Shown one piece after another: positions 1-7,483 of a stretch of DNA of 29,922 nt. The position numbers were made by a program, and so were the translations under genes. The stretch's first letter is position 1, and every line of letters starts with the position of its first letter. The stretch is taken from assembly GCA_023430775.1 (NCBI GenBank), contig JAEYYY010000892.1:1-29922 (forward strand), written 5' to 3'. The DNA is from Pseudomonadota bacterium. Lineage in GTDB: Bacteria > Myxococcota_A > Polyangia > Haliangiales > Haliangiaceae. The notes below the pieces were generated by a model. That model had not been told where the DNA came from, did not search any database, and saw only the letters and a program-made list of their open reading frames with translations.

Positions 1-1
1 C

Positions 2-241
2 GACATCGCCGTGCCGTTCCCGCGGTGGCCGGAGTCGACGCTGTTCGCCTGTCTGGTCGGTGCCGAGCCTGCCGAGTACCTCGGCAACAACCTCGCCATG
101 CTGCCGCCGGATCTGGTGTCGATCGCGATCCCGATGTTCGAGCGCTACGAGGGCTACGAGGTGGTCTACGTATTGAACGAGTTCTTCCGCGCCGCCGCCG
201 AGCGCGAGGATGCGATCCTGCTGCACTGGGACCACCGCTGA
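2..241 (+). CDS. C-terminal end of an unrecognised protein (5' truncated by window edge)
   Basis: An open frame enters from the left edge and ends at TGA 239-241, giving at least 79 residues. The visible part holds a Pro/Trp-rich stretch (PFPRWPES), a hydrophobic middle and an aromatic, acidic tail ending HWDHR. I see no signal peptide, membrane segment or family motif and do not recognise it. It lies 20 nt upstream of the TerB-like gene on the same strand, so the two may be co-transcribed. The codon pattern (GC at third positions) is that of a real gene. The true start lies outside the window, so the in-frame GTG at 11 should not be taken as the start. Confidence 0.6.
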   Translation, partial: DIAVPFPRWPESTLFACLVGAEPAEYLGNNLAMLPPDLVSIAIPMFERYEGYEVVYVLNEFFRAAAEREDAILLHWDHR

Positions 242-248
242 GCTGCGG

Positions 249-254
249 TATGTT
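249..254 (+). promoter_or_regulatory. Candidate -10 hexamer TATGTT for a leaderless start at 262
   Basis: TATGTT fits TANNNT and ends 7 nt before ATG 262. No Shine-Dalgarno lies between. A transcription start about 7 nt past the hexamer would fall on the start codon. No -35 match is seen. It is one of a series of similarly placed hexamers in this window. Confidence 0.4.
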
Positions 255-261
255 CGGCGCC

Positions 262-648
262 ATGCCCAACGACACCGTGCTGCTGCTCCACGGGATGATG
301 CTGATGTCGGACTTCAAGGACGACGAGATGTCGCCCGTGTTCGACGCGTACGTGCAGACCATCCCCGAGCTGCGCGACGCCAACATCATGGAGCTCAAGG
401 AACAAGTGGCGGAGCTCCGGCTGACGCGGCCGTCGAAGGAAGCCTGGGTCAAGGCGCTGTCGGAGATCTCGAGCGACAACGTCAAGCTCAAGACGCTGAC
501 GCTCGCGATCGATATCGCGATGGCGAGCGGCGGCATGGTGGAGCCCGACGAGGACGACCTGCTCGAGCAGGTCCGGCAAGCGCTCGGCATCGACCTCGCC
601 GTCGCCGAGAAGATCGTCGACGTGCTCGGAGTGAAGTACTCCATTTGA
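262..648 (+). CDS. TerB-like (tellurite-resistance TerB fold) small protein
   Basis: A 128-residue, probably cytoplasmic, mostly alpha-helical acidic protein. The C-terminal half (about residues 70-128) has the TerB-like pattern of an alanine-rich helix, a Gly-Gly-Met-Val turn followed by an acidic PDEDD run, and then helices around a short LGID segment. That pattern is typical of TerB/DUF533-type modules, which often sit near stress or membrane-associated functions; no enzymatic activity can be read from it. ATG 262 is chosen over in-frame ATG 250 because TATGTT (249-254) lies 7 nt before it and would overlap the alternative start. The gene is 12 nt upstream of the polyphosphate phosphotransferase gene. 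The family call is by pattern only and function is unknown. Confidence 0.6.
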   Translation: MPNDTVLLLHGMMLMSDFKDDEMSPVFDAYVQTIPELRDANIMELKEQVAELRLTRPSKEAWVKALSEISSDNVKLKTLTLAIDIAMASGGMVEPDEDDLLEQVRQALGIDLAVAEKIVDVLGVKYSI

Positions 649-654
649 TACGCT
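649..654 (+). promoter_or_regulatory. Candidate -10 hexamer TACGCT for a leaderless start at 661
   Basis: TACGCT (TANNNT) ends 6 nt before ATG 661 and begins right after the TGA of the TerB-like gene. No Shine-Dalgarno is present in the 12-nt gap. It may allow the phosphotransferase gene to be transcribed separately from the gene upstream. Confidence 0.35.
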
Positions 655-660
655 CGTCCG

Positions 661-2136
661 ATGTTCGAATCGGCAGAGCTGGGGCACGAGATCGACAAGG
701 CGCGCTACGACGCGGAGGAGCCCGAGCTGCGGCACGCCCTCCTGACGGCGCAGTACGATCTCGTGAAGGCGAAGAAGTTCCCGGTGGTGATCCTGATCGG
801 CGGCGTCGACGGTGCCGGCAAGGGCGAGACGCTGAACCTGATCAACGAGTGGATGGATCCGCGCCACGTCCAGACCAACGCGATGCGCCCGGTCGCCGAG
901 GACGACGGCCGGCCGCCGATGTGGAAGTTCTGGCGCGTGCTGCCGCCGAAGGGGCGGATCGGCGTGTTCGTCGGCTCGTGGTACTCGGTGCCGTTCATCC
1001 GCCGGGTCTACGGCGATCTCGGTAAGGGCAAGTTCCAGCAGGAGCTCGATCAGGTGCTGCGCTTCGAGCAGATGCTGACCGACGAGGGGTGCCTGCTCCT
1101 CAAGTTCTGGCTGCACCTGTCGAAGAAGGGCCAGAAGAAGCGGTTCGAGAAGCTGGCGAAGAAGAAGTCCACCGCGTGGCGCGTCAGCGACACCGACTGG
1201 AAGCACCTGGAGATGTACGACGAGTTCCAGTCCGTCGCCGAGACCATGCTGCGCGAGACCAGCACGGCCGACGCACCGTGGATGGTGGTCGAGGGCGGCG
1301 ACGAGCGCTACCGCAACCTGATGATCGGCAAGACCATCCTCGACGCGATCCGGCGCCGGCTCGACGAGCCAAGCAAGCCGCATCGCGATGTGCGTGCCCC
1401 AGCGCGCGTCCACTCGATCGATGGCGTCACGGTGCTCGACAAGCTCGATCTCGATCGCCGGGTCGACAAGAAGGCGTACGAGGAAGAGCTCGCGGATCTC
1501 CAGGGCCGGCTGAACCGGCTGACGCGCCACAAGCGGTTCGACAAGCTCAGCGTGGTCGCCGCGTTCGAGGGTTGCGATGCCGCGGGTAAGGGTGGCGCGA
1601 TCCGTCGCGTCACCCAGGCGCTCGATGCCAAGAAGTACGACGTCATCCCGATCGCCGCGCCGACCGAGGAGGAGAGGACGCGGCCGTATCTGTGGCGGTT
1701 CTGGCGGCAGATTCCCGAGCGTGGCCGGATCACGATCTTCGATCGCACGTGGTACGGCCGGGTGCTGGTCGAGCGCGTCGAGAGCTTCTGTAGCGAGGCC
1801 GACTGGATGCGTGCCTACGCCGAGATCAACGACTTCGAGGAGCAGCTGGTCAAGAACCGCACGATCGTCGTCAAGTACTGGCTCCAGATCAGCAGCGAGG
1901 AGCAGCTGCGCCGGTTCAAGGAGCGCGAGGCCACGCCGTTCAAGCAGCACAAGATCACCGAGGAGGACTGGCGCAACCGCGAGAAGTGGGACGCCTACAA
2001 CCTCGCCGTCTGCGACATGGTCGACCGCACCAGCACCGAGCTGGCCCCGTGGCACCTGGTCCCGGCCAACGACAAGTACTACGCGCGGCTCGACGTGCTG
2101 CGAACGCTCGCGGAAGCCATCGAGTCGGCTCTATAA
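661..2136 (+). CDS. pap: Polyphosphate:AMP phosphotransferase (two-domain, class II PPK2)
   Basis: A 491-residue cytosolic enzyme, the usual length for the tandem-domain polyphosphate:AMP phosphotransferase. It transfers phosphate from polyphosphate to AMP to make ADP. Two PPK2 domains follow each other. The N-terminal one has a Walker A motif GxDGAGKG (D50, K54), but its Walker B-like segment reads GSWYSVPF (G105) where the family has Asp. The C-terminal one has both an intact Walker A (D306, K310) and an intact Walker B-like FDRTWYGR (D361). This agrees with the known arrangement in which only the C-terminal domain is catalytic. It sits between a TerB-like gene and a lipoprotein pair, with no obvious pathway link. 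Start ATG 661 is preceded by a -10-like hexamer and no Shine-Dalgarno. The family call is firm; the substrate (AMP rather than ADP) is inferred from the two-domain layout. Confidence 0.92.
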   Translation: MFESAELGHEIDKARYDAEEPELRHALLTAQYDLVKAKKFPVVILIGGVDGAGKGETLNLINEWMDPRHVQTNAMRPVAEDDGRPPMWKFWRVLPPKGRIGVFVGSWYSVPFIRRVYGDLGKGKFQQELDQVLRFEQMLTDEGCLLLKFWLHLSKKGQKKRFEKLAKKKSTAWRVSDTDWKHLEMYDEFQSVAETMLRETSTADAPWMVVEGGDERYRNLMIGKTILDAIRRRLDEPSKPHRDVRAPARVHSIDGVTVLDKLDLDRRVDKKAYEEELADLQGRLNRLTRHKRFDKLSVVAAFEGCDAAGKGGAIRRVTQALDAKKYDVIPIAAPTEEERTRPYLWRFWRQIPERGRITIFDRTWYGRVLVERVESFCSEADWMRAYAEINDFEEQLVKNRTIVVKYWLQISSEEQLRRFKEREATPFKQHKITEEDWRNREKWDAYNLAVCDMVDRTSTELAPWHLVPANDKYYARLDVLRTLAEAIESAL

Positions 2137-2137
2137 T
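2132..2137 (+). promoter_or_regulatory. Perfect -10 hexamer TATAAT for a leaderless start at 2144
   Basis: A consensus TATAAT overlaps the TAA stop (2134-2136) of the phosphotransferase gene and ends 6 nt before ATG 2144 of the first lipoprotein gene. A perfect TATAAT is unlikely by chance in DNA this GC-rich. No -35 match is found at 16-18 nt upstream. A start site on the ATG would give a leaderless mRNA. Confidence 0.5.
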
Positions 2138-2143
2138 CGCTGG

Positions 2144-3553
2144 ATGCGCAGCGCACTGGCGCTCGTGGGAATGGCTCAGCTGGCCGGCTGTCAGCTGATC
2201 TTCGAGCTCGAGGACACCCAGAACATCGAGGGCTCGTTCGTCTATCGCAGGGCAAGTCTCGGCGCGGACAACACGATCTCCGTCTCCCGGATTCCCGCGA
2301 CCGATGCTGCGATCCAGTTCATCTTCGAGGACGAGGCCATCGACGTGGCGATCCGTGAAGACGGCACGTTCTCGGTGCCGAAGCGCGGAGCGTCGTACCG
2401 CTTCCTCAGCGGCTTCAACCTCAACACCGGCGAGATCATCGAGACGTCGAGCACGCTGACGATCGCGCTCGACCAGGCAGGCCGCGCCGACATCGAGCCG
2501 ATCACGCAGTCGACGCTGATCGATCTCCCGCTCCCCCCGGGCAACGCCACGCGAAGCTTCGTGACCATCGGCCAGTGGACGCACGCGCCGGCGAACACCG
2601 GCTTTGTCGACTGGAGACTCGTGCCGGCGTTCGGCCTGATGCCGATCGGTTTGCTCGATGCCACCGCGAACGATCAGGTGTTCATCGTCGACTCCGCCGT
2701 CGGCGCCTACGCTGCCGATCAGCTCGCGATCGTCGCCGTCGGCAGCGACGACAGCGTGGTGATGCAAGATGGCGTGACGGTCGACCTCGGCATGGTCAGC
2801 GTCGGCGCGGTCGGCCAGACCGACTGCGCGACCTTCGAGATGGCGCTCGCCTCCGACATCGACCGTCTTCAGGAAGCAATGCCCGATGCCGTCCTCGAGC
2901 CGACCACGCTCGCCCTGACCGCCGTGCCTGCCCTCGAGACCGGGACGGCGGGTGGCTTCCAGATCGCGCGCACCGAGGGCATGGCGCTCGACGCCGACCT
3001 CGACATGCCCGCGCACCATCCGTTCCCGAATCATCCGACCGTCGCGCAGATCCAGGTGCTCGCGCGCAGTCCACTGAAGGCTCCGGGCACGAACGTCATC
3101 GGCTCCGTGCTGTCGGGTTACACGATGGTGGTCGAGGTCCCCCGCGGCACGTGCCCGACCAACCGCGTGCCGGTCGACTCGCAGGGCATCGCGTTCGGCA
3201 GCGCGATCGCGATCGACGGCCAGCTGCTCGACACCCCAGCCCAGATCCAGATCTCGCGCCCGGGCGAGGCGGTGGTGACCTGGGAGGCCAACGGCGCTGC
3301 GGATTTCTACGACGTGGTGCTGTTCGAGGTGCTCGAGCGCAACGACAAGCTCGAGCTCGAACAGAAGCGGCTCTATCGCACCCGCGAGCAGCGCATCGAG
3401 ATCGAGGACACGCTGTTGACGCCGCAGCGTCACTTCGTCCTCCAGGTGACTGCGGTCACCGGGTTTCCCGGTGCCGCGAACGGCGACTACGCTACCTTCG
3501 GCTACCCGAACGTCAAGGCGAGTGTGGTCTCGCAGCTGTTCACCGCCATTTGA
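2144..3553 (+). CDS. Lipoprotein A (paralogue of the next gene), function unknown
   Basis: A 469-residue exported lipoprotein. The N-terminus is a short type II signal peptide with lipobox LAGC, so the mature protein starts at the Cys near residue 17. The rest is hydrophilic and beta-rich without membrane spans, suggesting an envelope-anchored protein. The C-terminal third carries a fibronectin/Ig-like pattern: a VTWEANG strand, a YDVVLFEV strand, a YRTREQR strand and a closing GFPGAANGDYATFG signature. The same layout recurs in the next gene, so the two are tandem paralogues. It starts 7 nt after the phosphotransferase gene and has its own TATAAT. I do not recognise a named family; similar secreted proteins are common in Myxococcota. 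Confidence 0.8.
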   Translation: MRSALALVGMAQLAGCQLIFELEDTQNIEGSFVYRRASLGADNTISVSRIPATDAAIQFIFEDEAIDVAIREDGTFSVPKRGASYRFLSGFNLNTGEIIETSSTLTIALDQAGRADIEPITQSTLIDLPLPPGNATRSFVTIGQWTHAPANTGFVDWRLVPAFGLMPIGLLDATANDQVFIVDSAVGAYAADQLAIVAVGSDDSVVMQDGVTVDLGMVSVGAVGQTDCATFEMALASDIDRLQEAMPDAVLEPTTLALTAVPALETGTAGGFQIARTEGMALDADLDMPAHHPFPNHPTVAQIQVLARSPLKAPGTNVIGSVLSGYTMVVEVPRGTCPTNRVPVDSQGIAFGSAIAIDGQLLDTPAQIQISRPGEAVVTWEANGAADFYDVVLFEVLERNDKLELEQKRLYRTREQRIEIEDTLLTPQRHFVLQVTAVTGFPGAANGDYATFGYPNVKASVVSQLFTAI

Positions 3554-3555
3554 TG

Positions 3556-3561
3556 GATAAT
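3556..3561 (+). promoter_or_regulatory. Candidate -10 hexamer GATAAT for a leaderless start at 3568
   Basis: GATAAT matches TATAAT at five of six positions and ends 6 nt before ATG 3568. The GAGG next to the ATG has zero spacing and cannot act as a normal Shine-Dalgarno. It supports the 3568 start over ATG 3553. Confidence 0.4.
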
Positions 3562-3567
3562 TCGAGG

Positions 3568-5019
3568 ATGCGCTGTGCTCTCGGCTTGCTCGCCTGCGCG
3601 CTGTTGCCGAGCTGCGAGCTGGTCTTCAAGCTGAACGATCCGGGTCCCAGCGACACCTTCACGCCCGATGTCGTCAGGGGCCGGTTCGTGACGAACACCG
3701 TGATCCCGAACGCGCAGTTCGAGAACGAGATCGTCTCGCTGCCGACGCCGGGCTCGCTGATGGTCCGGATCGACGGCGCCCAGGACCTCACCGAGGTCCC
3801 GATCGCCGCCGACGGCAGCTTCGAGTTCGAACGCAGCCAGCCCGATTACGTGATCGAGACGGCGGCGGAGGGTACGGTGTTCGAGATCTCGGAGTCGTCG
3901 GCGGAGCTCTCGATCGGTGCCGGATTCGCGGGCCGCTTCGATGCGACTCCCGTGCTGGGCGACACCCCAGTGCTGCTGCCGGGCGCCTTCACCAGCTCGC
4001 GCGTCGTCGCCACCGTCGGCCAGTTCACCGCCACCACGATCGCGCCCGACGTGTTCGACTGGCGAGACGCGAGCGCCACCGGCGGCATCGCGCAAGGGCT
4101 CCTCGACAGCGACAAGCACGATCAGGTGTTCATCCTCGAGTACAGCCCCGGCAAGTTCACCACCGGCCAGCTCGCGATCGGCCACTCCGGCAAGCTCACC
4201 TCTGCCTTCGCGATGGTCGGGGGGCAGCCGTTCGACCTCAACTCGATCTCGGTGACATCGACGGCGGTGCCGAACGGATGCGTGCACGTGACCGCGGATC
4301 TCGAGAACCTGGTCGAGCGGCTGACGGAAGCGGCACCGCCGGCCACCGACGCCGCGTTCACGAAGAACTGGGCGGTCGTGGCGGTTCCGGCCAAGGAGAT
4401 CGGGGTGCTCGGCCAGAACATCCTCGCCGGCGCCGCCATCAACGATGCCGACGACTTCATCGTCGAAGCCGACGCGCCCTACTTCGATCCGTTCATCGAT
4501 CACGATCCTCTGGCCGTCGGCAGTGCGTCGGTGAAGACCTTGCTGAACCTGCCGAACGCGACGGAGAAGGCGATCTTCGCGTCGTTCACGGTGGTGACGG
4601 AGGCGCCGCCCGGGGACGAGTGCGAGCCGGCGGTGGTCGCGTCGAATGCCGCCTTCGCGAACGATCCCGTGCTCGGCGGCATCCCGCTGGTGACGAACGA
4701 ACAGAAGGTGCCGATCCAGCGGCCCGGTAGCACGGTCCTGACGTGGGAGACCGACGGTGGAGACGTCGACTTCTTCGAGGTCCAGCTGCGCGAGGTCACG
4801 GTGCTCGATGGCCGCGTCGTCCTCGAGCCGGTGCGGAACTTCCGTACCCGCGAGCCGCGGGTGGCGATCTCCGAAGCGCTGCTGCGAACGAACCGCAGAT
4901 ACCTCCTGACCCTGTCGTTGCGCACCGGATACCCGGGGGCCGCCGCCGGTGACTACATCACGTTCGGTCCGACGGTGACGATCACGAGCACCAACTCGGT
5001 GATGTTCGTCGCGCAGTGA
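3568..5019 (+). CDS. Lipoprotein B (tandem paralogue of lipoprotein A), function unknown
   Basis: A 483-residue lipoprotein with signal peptide MRCALGLLACALLPSC; the lipobox is LPSC with the Cys at about residue 16. It aligns in outline with lipoprotein A. Both have N-terminal beta-rich domains, a central stretch with DKHDQVFILEY (compare NDQVFIVDS in A), a VLTWETDG strand, an FFEVQLREV strand, an RTREPR strand and a GYPGAAAGDYITFG end motif. ATG 3568 is preferred to ATG 3553 (which overlaps the previous stop as TGATG) because it gives a signal peptide like that of A and has a -10-like hexamer 6 nt upstream. If 3553 is used the protein is five residues longer. The pair probably arose by local duplication and then diverged widely. 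The role is unknown; a surface or periplasmic binding function is only a guess. Confidence 0.8.
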   Translation: MRCALGLLACALLPSCELVFKLNDPGPSDTFTPDVVRGRFVTNTVIPNAQFENEIVSLPTPGSLMVRIDGAQDLTEVPIAADGSFEFERSQPDYVIETAAEGTVFEISESSAELSIGAGFAGRFDATPVLGDTPVLLPGAFTSSRVVATVGQFTATTIAPDVFDWRDASATGGIAQGLLDSDKHDQVFILEYSPGKFTTGQLAIGHSGKLTSAFAMVGGQPFDLNSISVTSTAVPNGCVHVTADLENLVERLTEAAPPATDAAFTKNWAVVAVPAKEIGVLGQNILAGAAINDADDFIVEADAPYFDPFIDHDPLAVGSASVKTLLNLPNATEKAIFASFTVVTEAPPGDECEPAVVASNAAFANDPVLGGIPLVTNEQKVPIQRPGSTVLTWETDGGDVDFFEVQLREVTVLDGRVVLEPVRNFRTREPRVAISEALLRTNRRYLLTLSLRTGYPGAAAGDYITFGPTVTITSTNSVMFVAQ

Positions 5020-6098
5020 ATATGGATCTCATCAACCTCCACCAGCTCGAACGTCTCGCCCGCGCGCGGTTGCCGAAGCTCGCGTGGGACTACTACGCGT
5101 CGGGCGCCGACGACGAGACGTGCGTGCGGCGCAATGTCGAGGCGTACGAGCAGGTGCGCCTTCACTATCGCGTGCTCGTCGATGTCGCCGAGCGATCGCT
5201 CGAGACCACGGTGCTCGGCGAGAAGCTGGCGATGCCGATCGCCGTCGCGCCGACCGCGTTCCACAAGCTCGCTCACCGCGACGGCGAGCTGGCCTCGGTG
5301 CGCGCCGCCGGTGAGGCCGGCACGCTGTTCATCCTGTCGACGCTGTCGAACACCGCGATCGAGGAGGTGGTCGCCGCGGCGACGGGCCCGGTGTGGTTCC
5401 AGCTCTACGTCTATCGCGATCGCGGTGCGACCGAGGCGCTGGTCCGGCGCGTCGAGGCGGCGGGGGCGCGCGCGCTGGTGCTCACCGTCGATGCGCCGCT
5501 GCTCGGCCGCCGCGAGCGCGACGTCGAGAACCGGTTCGCGCTGCCCCCACACCTCGGGATCGAGAATCTGCTCGCCGCGGGCTACGCGCGCTTGCCGTCA
5601 CCGCCGGGCCAGGACTCCGGGCTCGCCGCCTACGTGCGCGAGCTCCTGGATCCGAGCCTGACGTGGAGCGCGGTCGAGTGGCTGCGCTCGATCACGAAGT
5701 TGCCGGTGCTGGTGAAGGGCATCGTGCGCGCCGACGATGCGGTGCGGGCCGTCGAGCGCGGCGCGGCCGGGATCGTGGTGTCGAATCACGGCGGGCGGCA
5801 GCTCGATGCGTCGCCGGCGACGATCGAGGTGTTGCCGCGCATCGCCGATGCGGTCGCCGGTCGTTGCGAGATCCTGATCGACGGTGGCGTGCGCCGCGGC
5901 GCCGACGTCATCAAGGCACTCGCGCTCGGTGCGAGGACGGTGCTGGTCGGACGCCCCGTGCTGTGGGGCCTCGCCGCCGCCGGACAGCAAGGTGTCACCG
6001 CCGCGCTCGACGTGTTGCGCCGCGAGCTCGATCTCGCGATGGCGCTGTGCGGCTGCCCCGACGTCGCGAGCATCACCCGCGATCTCGTCGCCCCGTGA
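5016..6098 (+). CDS. FMN-dependent alpha-hydroxy-acid oxidase / dehydrogenase
   Basis: A 360-residue TIM-barrel flavoenzyme of the glycolate oxidase / L-lactate dehydrogenase family (usual length 350-380). It oxidises an L-2-hydroxy acid to the 2-oxo acid with FMN. Family residues are all visible: the YY pair at 26-27 in WDYYASGADDE, the WFQLYVYRD segment with the substrate Tyr, TVDAP, the FMN Lys in VKGI (K234), the catalytic His and substrate Arg in SNHGGRQLD (H258, R261), and the phosphate-binding end motif IDGGVRRGADV. No membrane segment is present, so it resembles soluble oxidases. Exact substrate (glycolate, lactate or another hydroxy acid) cannot be told. GTG 5016 overlaps the upstream stop as GTGA; ATG 5022 is an alternative two codons in. 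It also overlaps the next gene by 4 nt, so translation is probably coupled. Confidence 0.9.
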   Translation: MNMDLINLHQLERLARARLPKLAWDYYASGADDETCVRRNVEAYEQVRLHYRVLVDVAERSLETTVLGEKLAMPIAVAPTAFHKLAHRDGELASVRAAGEAGTLFILSTLSNTAIEEVVAAATGPVWFQLYVYRDRGATEALVRRVEAAGARALVLTVDAPLLGRRERDVENRFALPPHLGIENLLAAGYARLPSPPGQDSGLAAYVRELLDPSLTWSAVEWLRSITKLPVLVKGIVRADDAVRAVERGAAGIVVSNHGGRQLDASPATIEVLPRIADAVAGRCEILIDGGVRRGADVIKALALGARTVLVGRPVLWGLAAAGQQGVTAALDVLRRELDLAMALCGCPDVASITRDLVAP

Positions 6099-7465
6099 CC
6101 ACGACGGCCACCCTCGAGGCCGAGCTCCGCAGGGCGTGGACGCTCGACAACCTGGCGGTCTACGGCGATCACCTCCAGCAGCTCGGTGATCCGCGCGGCG
6201 AGCTGATCGCCGTCGATGTCCACCTCGCGCGCCACGGCCGTGGCCCCGAGGTCGAGCATCGCCGCCGGCGGGCACTGCGCGCGTGGCTCGGTCTCGACGA
6301 CACGGTCGACCCGACCCGCGGAGCGTGGGAGGGCGTGCGGTTCGCATTCGGGTTCATCGACGATCTGCGCGTCGAGCTGGCGCCGCTGATCCTGCGCGGC
6401 CCCGCGGGTCCGTTCGTCCGCGGCATCACCTTGATCCAGCGCCCGCACACCATCCGCGGGCTGCTCGACGACCTCGGTGCGATGCCTCGCCCGTGGCTCG
6501 ATCGGCTGACGATCGTCCCGCGCTTCAAGGGCCCGCCGCCGCAAGCCGTGTGGCGAGCCGGCGATCCGACGTTTCATCCCGAGCTCCTCGCACCGGTGCT
6601 CGCCGGGACGCCGCGGCTGACCCGCCTCGAGCTCGCCGGCCACCGGCTGATCCTCGCGTTTCCGCATCCGCACGTCACCAGCGTGCGGATCGACGGCATC
6701 GATGCGCTGCTGCCCATCCTCCAGGCGGGTCCGGCGATGCCCGCCGTCACCGAGCTCGAGCTCGGGTTCGCGCGCACCCCGGGCGGACCGGTCGTGATGC
6801 AGCGGCCGTGGCCGAAGCTGGTGCCGGTCGCGAGCTTCCCCGCGCTGCGCAGGCTCGATCTGTCGGCGAACGAGGCGCAGCGCGCGACCTCCGACACCCA
6901 GCTCGACGTGTTCGAGATGCTCGGCGGGTTCGACGGACTCGATCGCCTGGTCGAGCTGCGCGTGCCGTCGCTGCGGACGAGCCAGGAGCGCGATCAGCTG
7001 CAGCGTGCGATCAGGCGGATGCCGCAGCTCCGCCGGCTCGAGGTCATCCGCGGCCCGGTCGCATTCGAGAGCTCCGCCCTCGAGGTCGTCGAGGTCGAGC
7101 GTGCGTGGCCACGCTGGGATACCCCGACCGCGCGCGAACCGCTGTGGGTGTCATGTGGCAACGACCGCTCGTCGTTCGGCGTGTTGCCGCGCTCGTTGAT
7201 CGCCGCCTGCGAGCGTTCCTACCGGTGGTTCGATGCGGCGGCGCGCGAGGCGTGGGCCGAGATCTGGCGCGTCGTGTCGGCCCTCGGCTACGACTCCGGT
7301 ACCTCGACGCTGCCCGCAGCGACCTGGCGCACCGCTCTCGAGGCGGTCGGCTTCCTCGACGCCAGCTTCCCCGAGCTCCGGCCGTGGGCCGCGCTGCGCG
7401 AGCGGCTCCGGGAGCTCGACGACGATCTCGAGGTTCGCGTCGGTCGCCAGCGCTCGCTCGCGTGA
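6095..7465 (+). CDS. TIGR02996-like repeat-companion / leucine-rich-like protein
   Basis: A 456-residue protein starting at GTG 6095, which overlaps the oxidase stop as GTGA. Residues about 16-45 (NLAVYGDHLQQLGDPRGELIAVD) match the repeat-companion domain TIGR02996, usually written as VYADWLEERGDPRGE. That domain sits at the N-terminus of leucine-rich-type repeat proteins in planctomycetes and myxobacteria. The remainder has irregular Leu-rich segments such as LPALRRLDLSANEAQ and PRLTRLELAGHRL, in keeping with degenerate LRRs and a protein-binding role. There is no signal peptide. The neighbours on both sides are unrelated enzymes and give no hint of the partner. Confident as a gene, moderate for the domain call. 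Confidence 0.7.
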   Translation: MTTTATLEAELRRAWTLDNLAVYGDHLQQLGDPRGELIAVDVHLARHGRGPEVEHRRRRALRAWLGLDDTVDPTRGAWEGVRFAFGFIDDLRVELAPLILRGPAGPFVRGITLIQRPHTIRGLLDDLGAMPRPWLDRLTIVPRFKGPPPQAVWRAGDPTFHPELLAPVLAGTPRLTRLELAGHRLILAFPHPHVTSVRIDGIDALLPILQAGPAMPAVTELELGFARTPGGPVVMQRPWPKLVPVASFPALRRLDLSANEAQRATSDTQLDVFEMLGGFDGLDRLVELRVPSLRTSQERDQLQRAIRRMPQLRRLEVIRGPVAFESSALEVVEVERAWPRWDTPTAREPLWVSCGNDRSSFGVLPRSLIAACERSYRWFDAAAREAWAEIWRVVSALGYDSGTSTLPAATWRTALEAVGFLDASFPELRPWAALRERLRELDDDLEVRVGRQRSLA

Positions 7466-7470
7466 CGCGT

Positions 7471-7476
7471 TATCCT
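7471..7476 (+). promoter_or_regulatory. Candidate -10 hexamer TATCCT for a leaderless start at 7484
   Basis: TATCCT (TANNNT) lies in the 18-nt gap and ends 7 nt before GTG 7484. A GGGG run (7477-7480) is only 3 nt from GTG 7484, but 9 nt from the in-frame GTG 7490, which would be the start if initiation is Shine-Dalgarno driven. Confidence 0.4.
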
Positions 7477-7483
7477 GGGGCGC

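Noticed and set aside
166..2055. A 629-codon - strand frame across the TerB-like and phosphotransferase genes
   Set aside because: Antisense to two real genes; low-complexity Leu/Asp/Arg/His composition.
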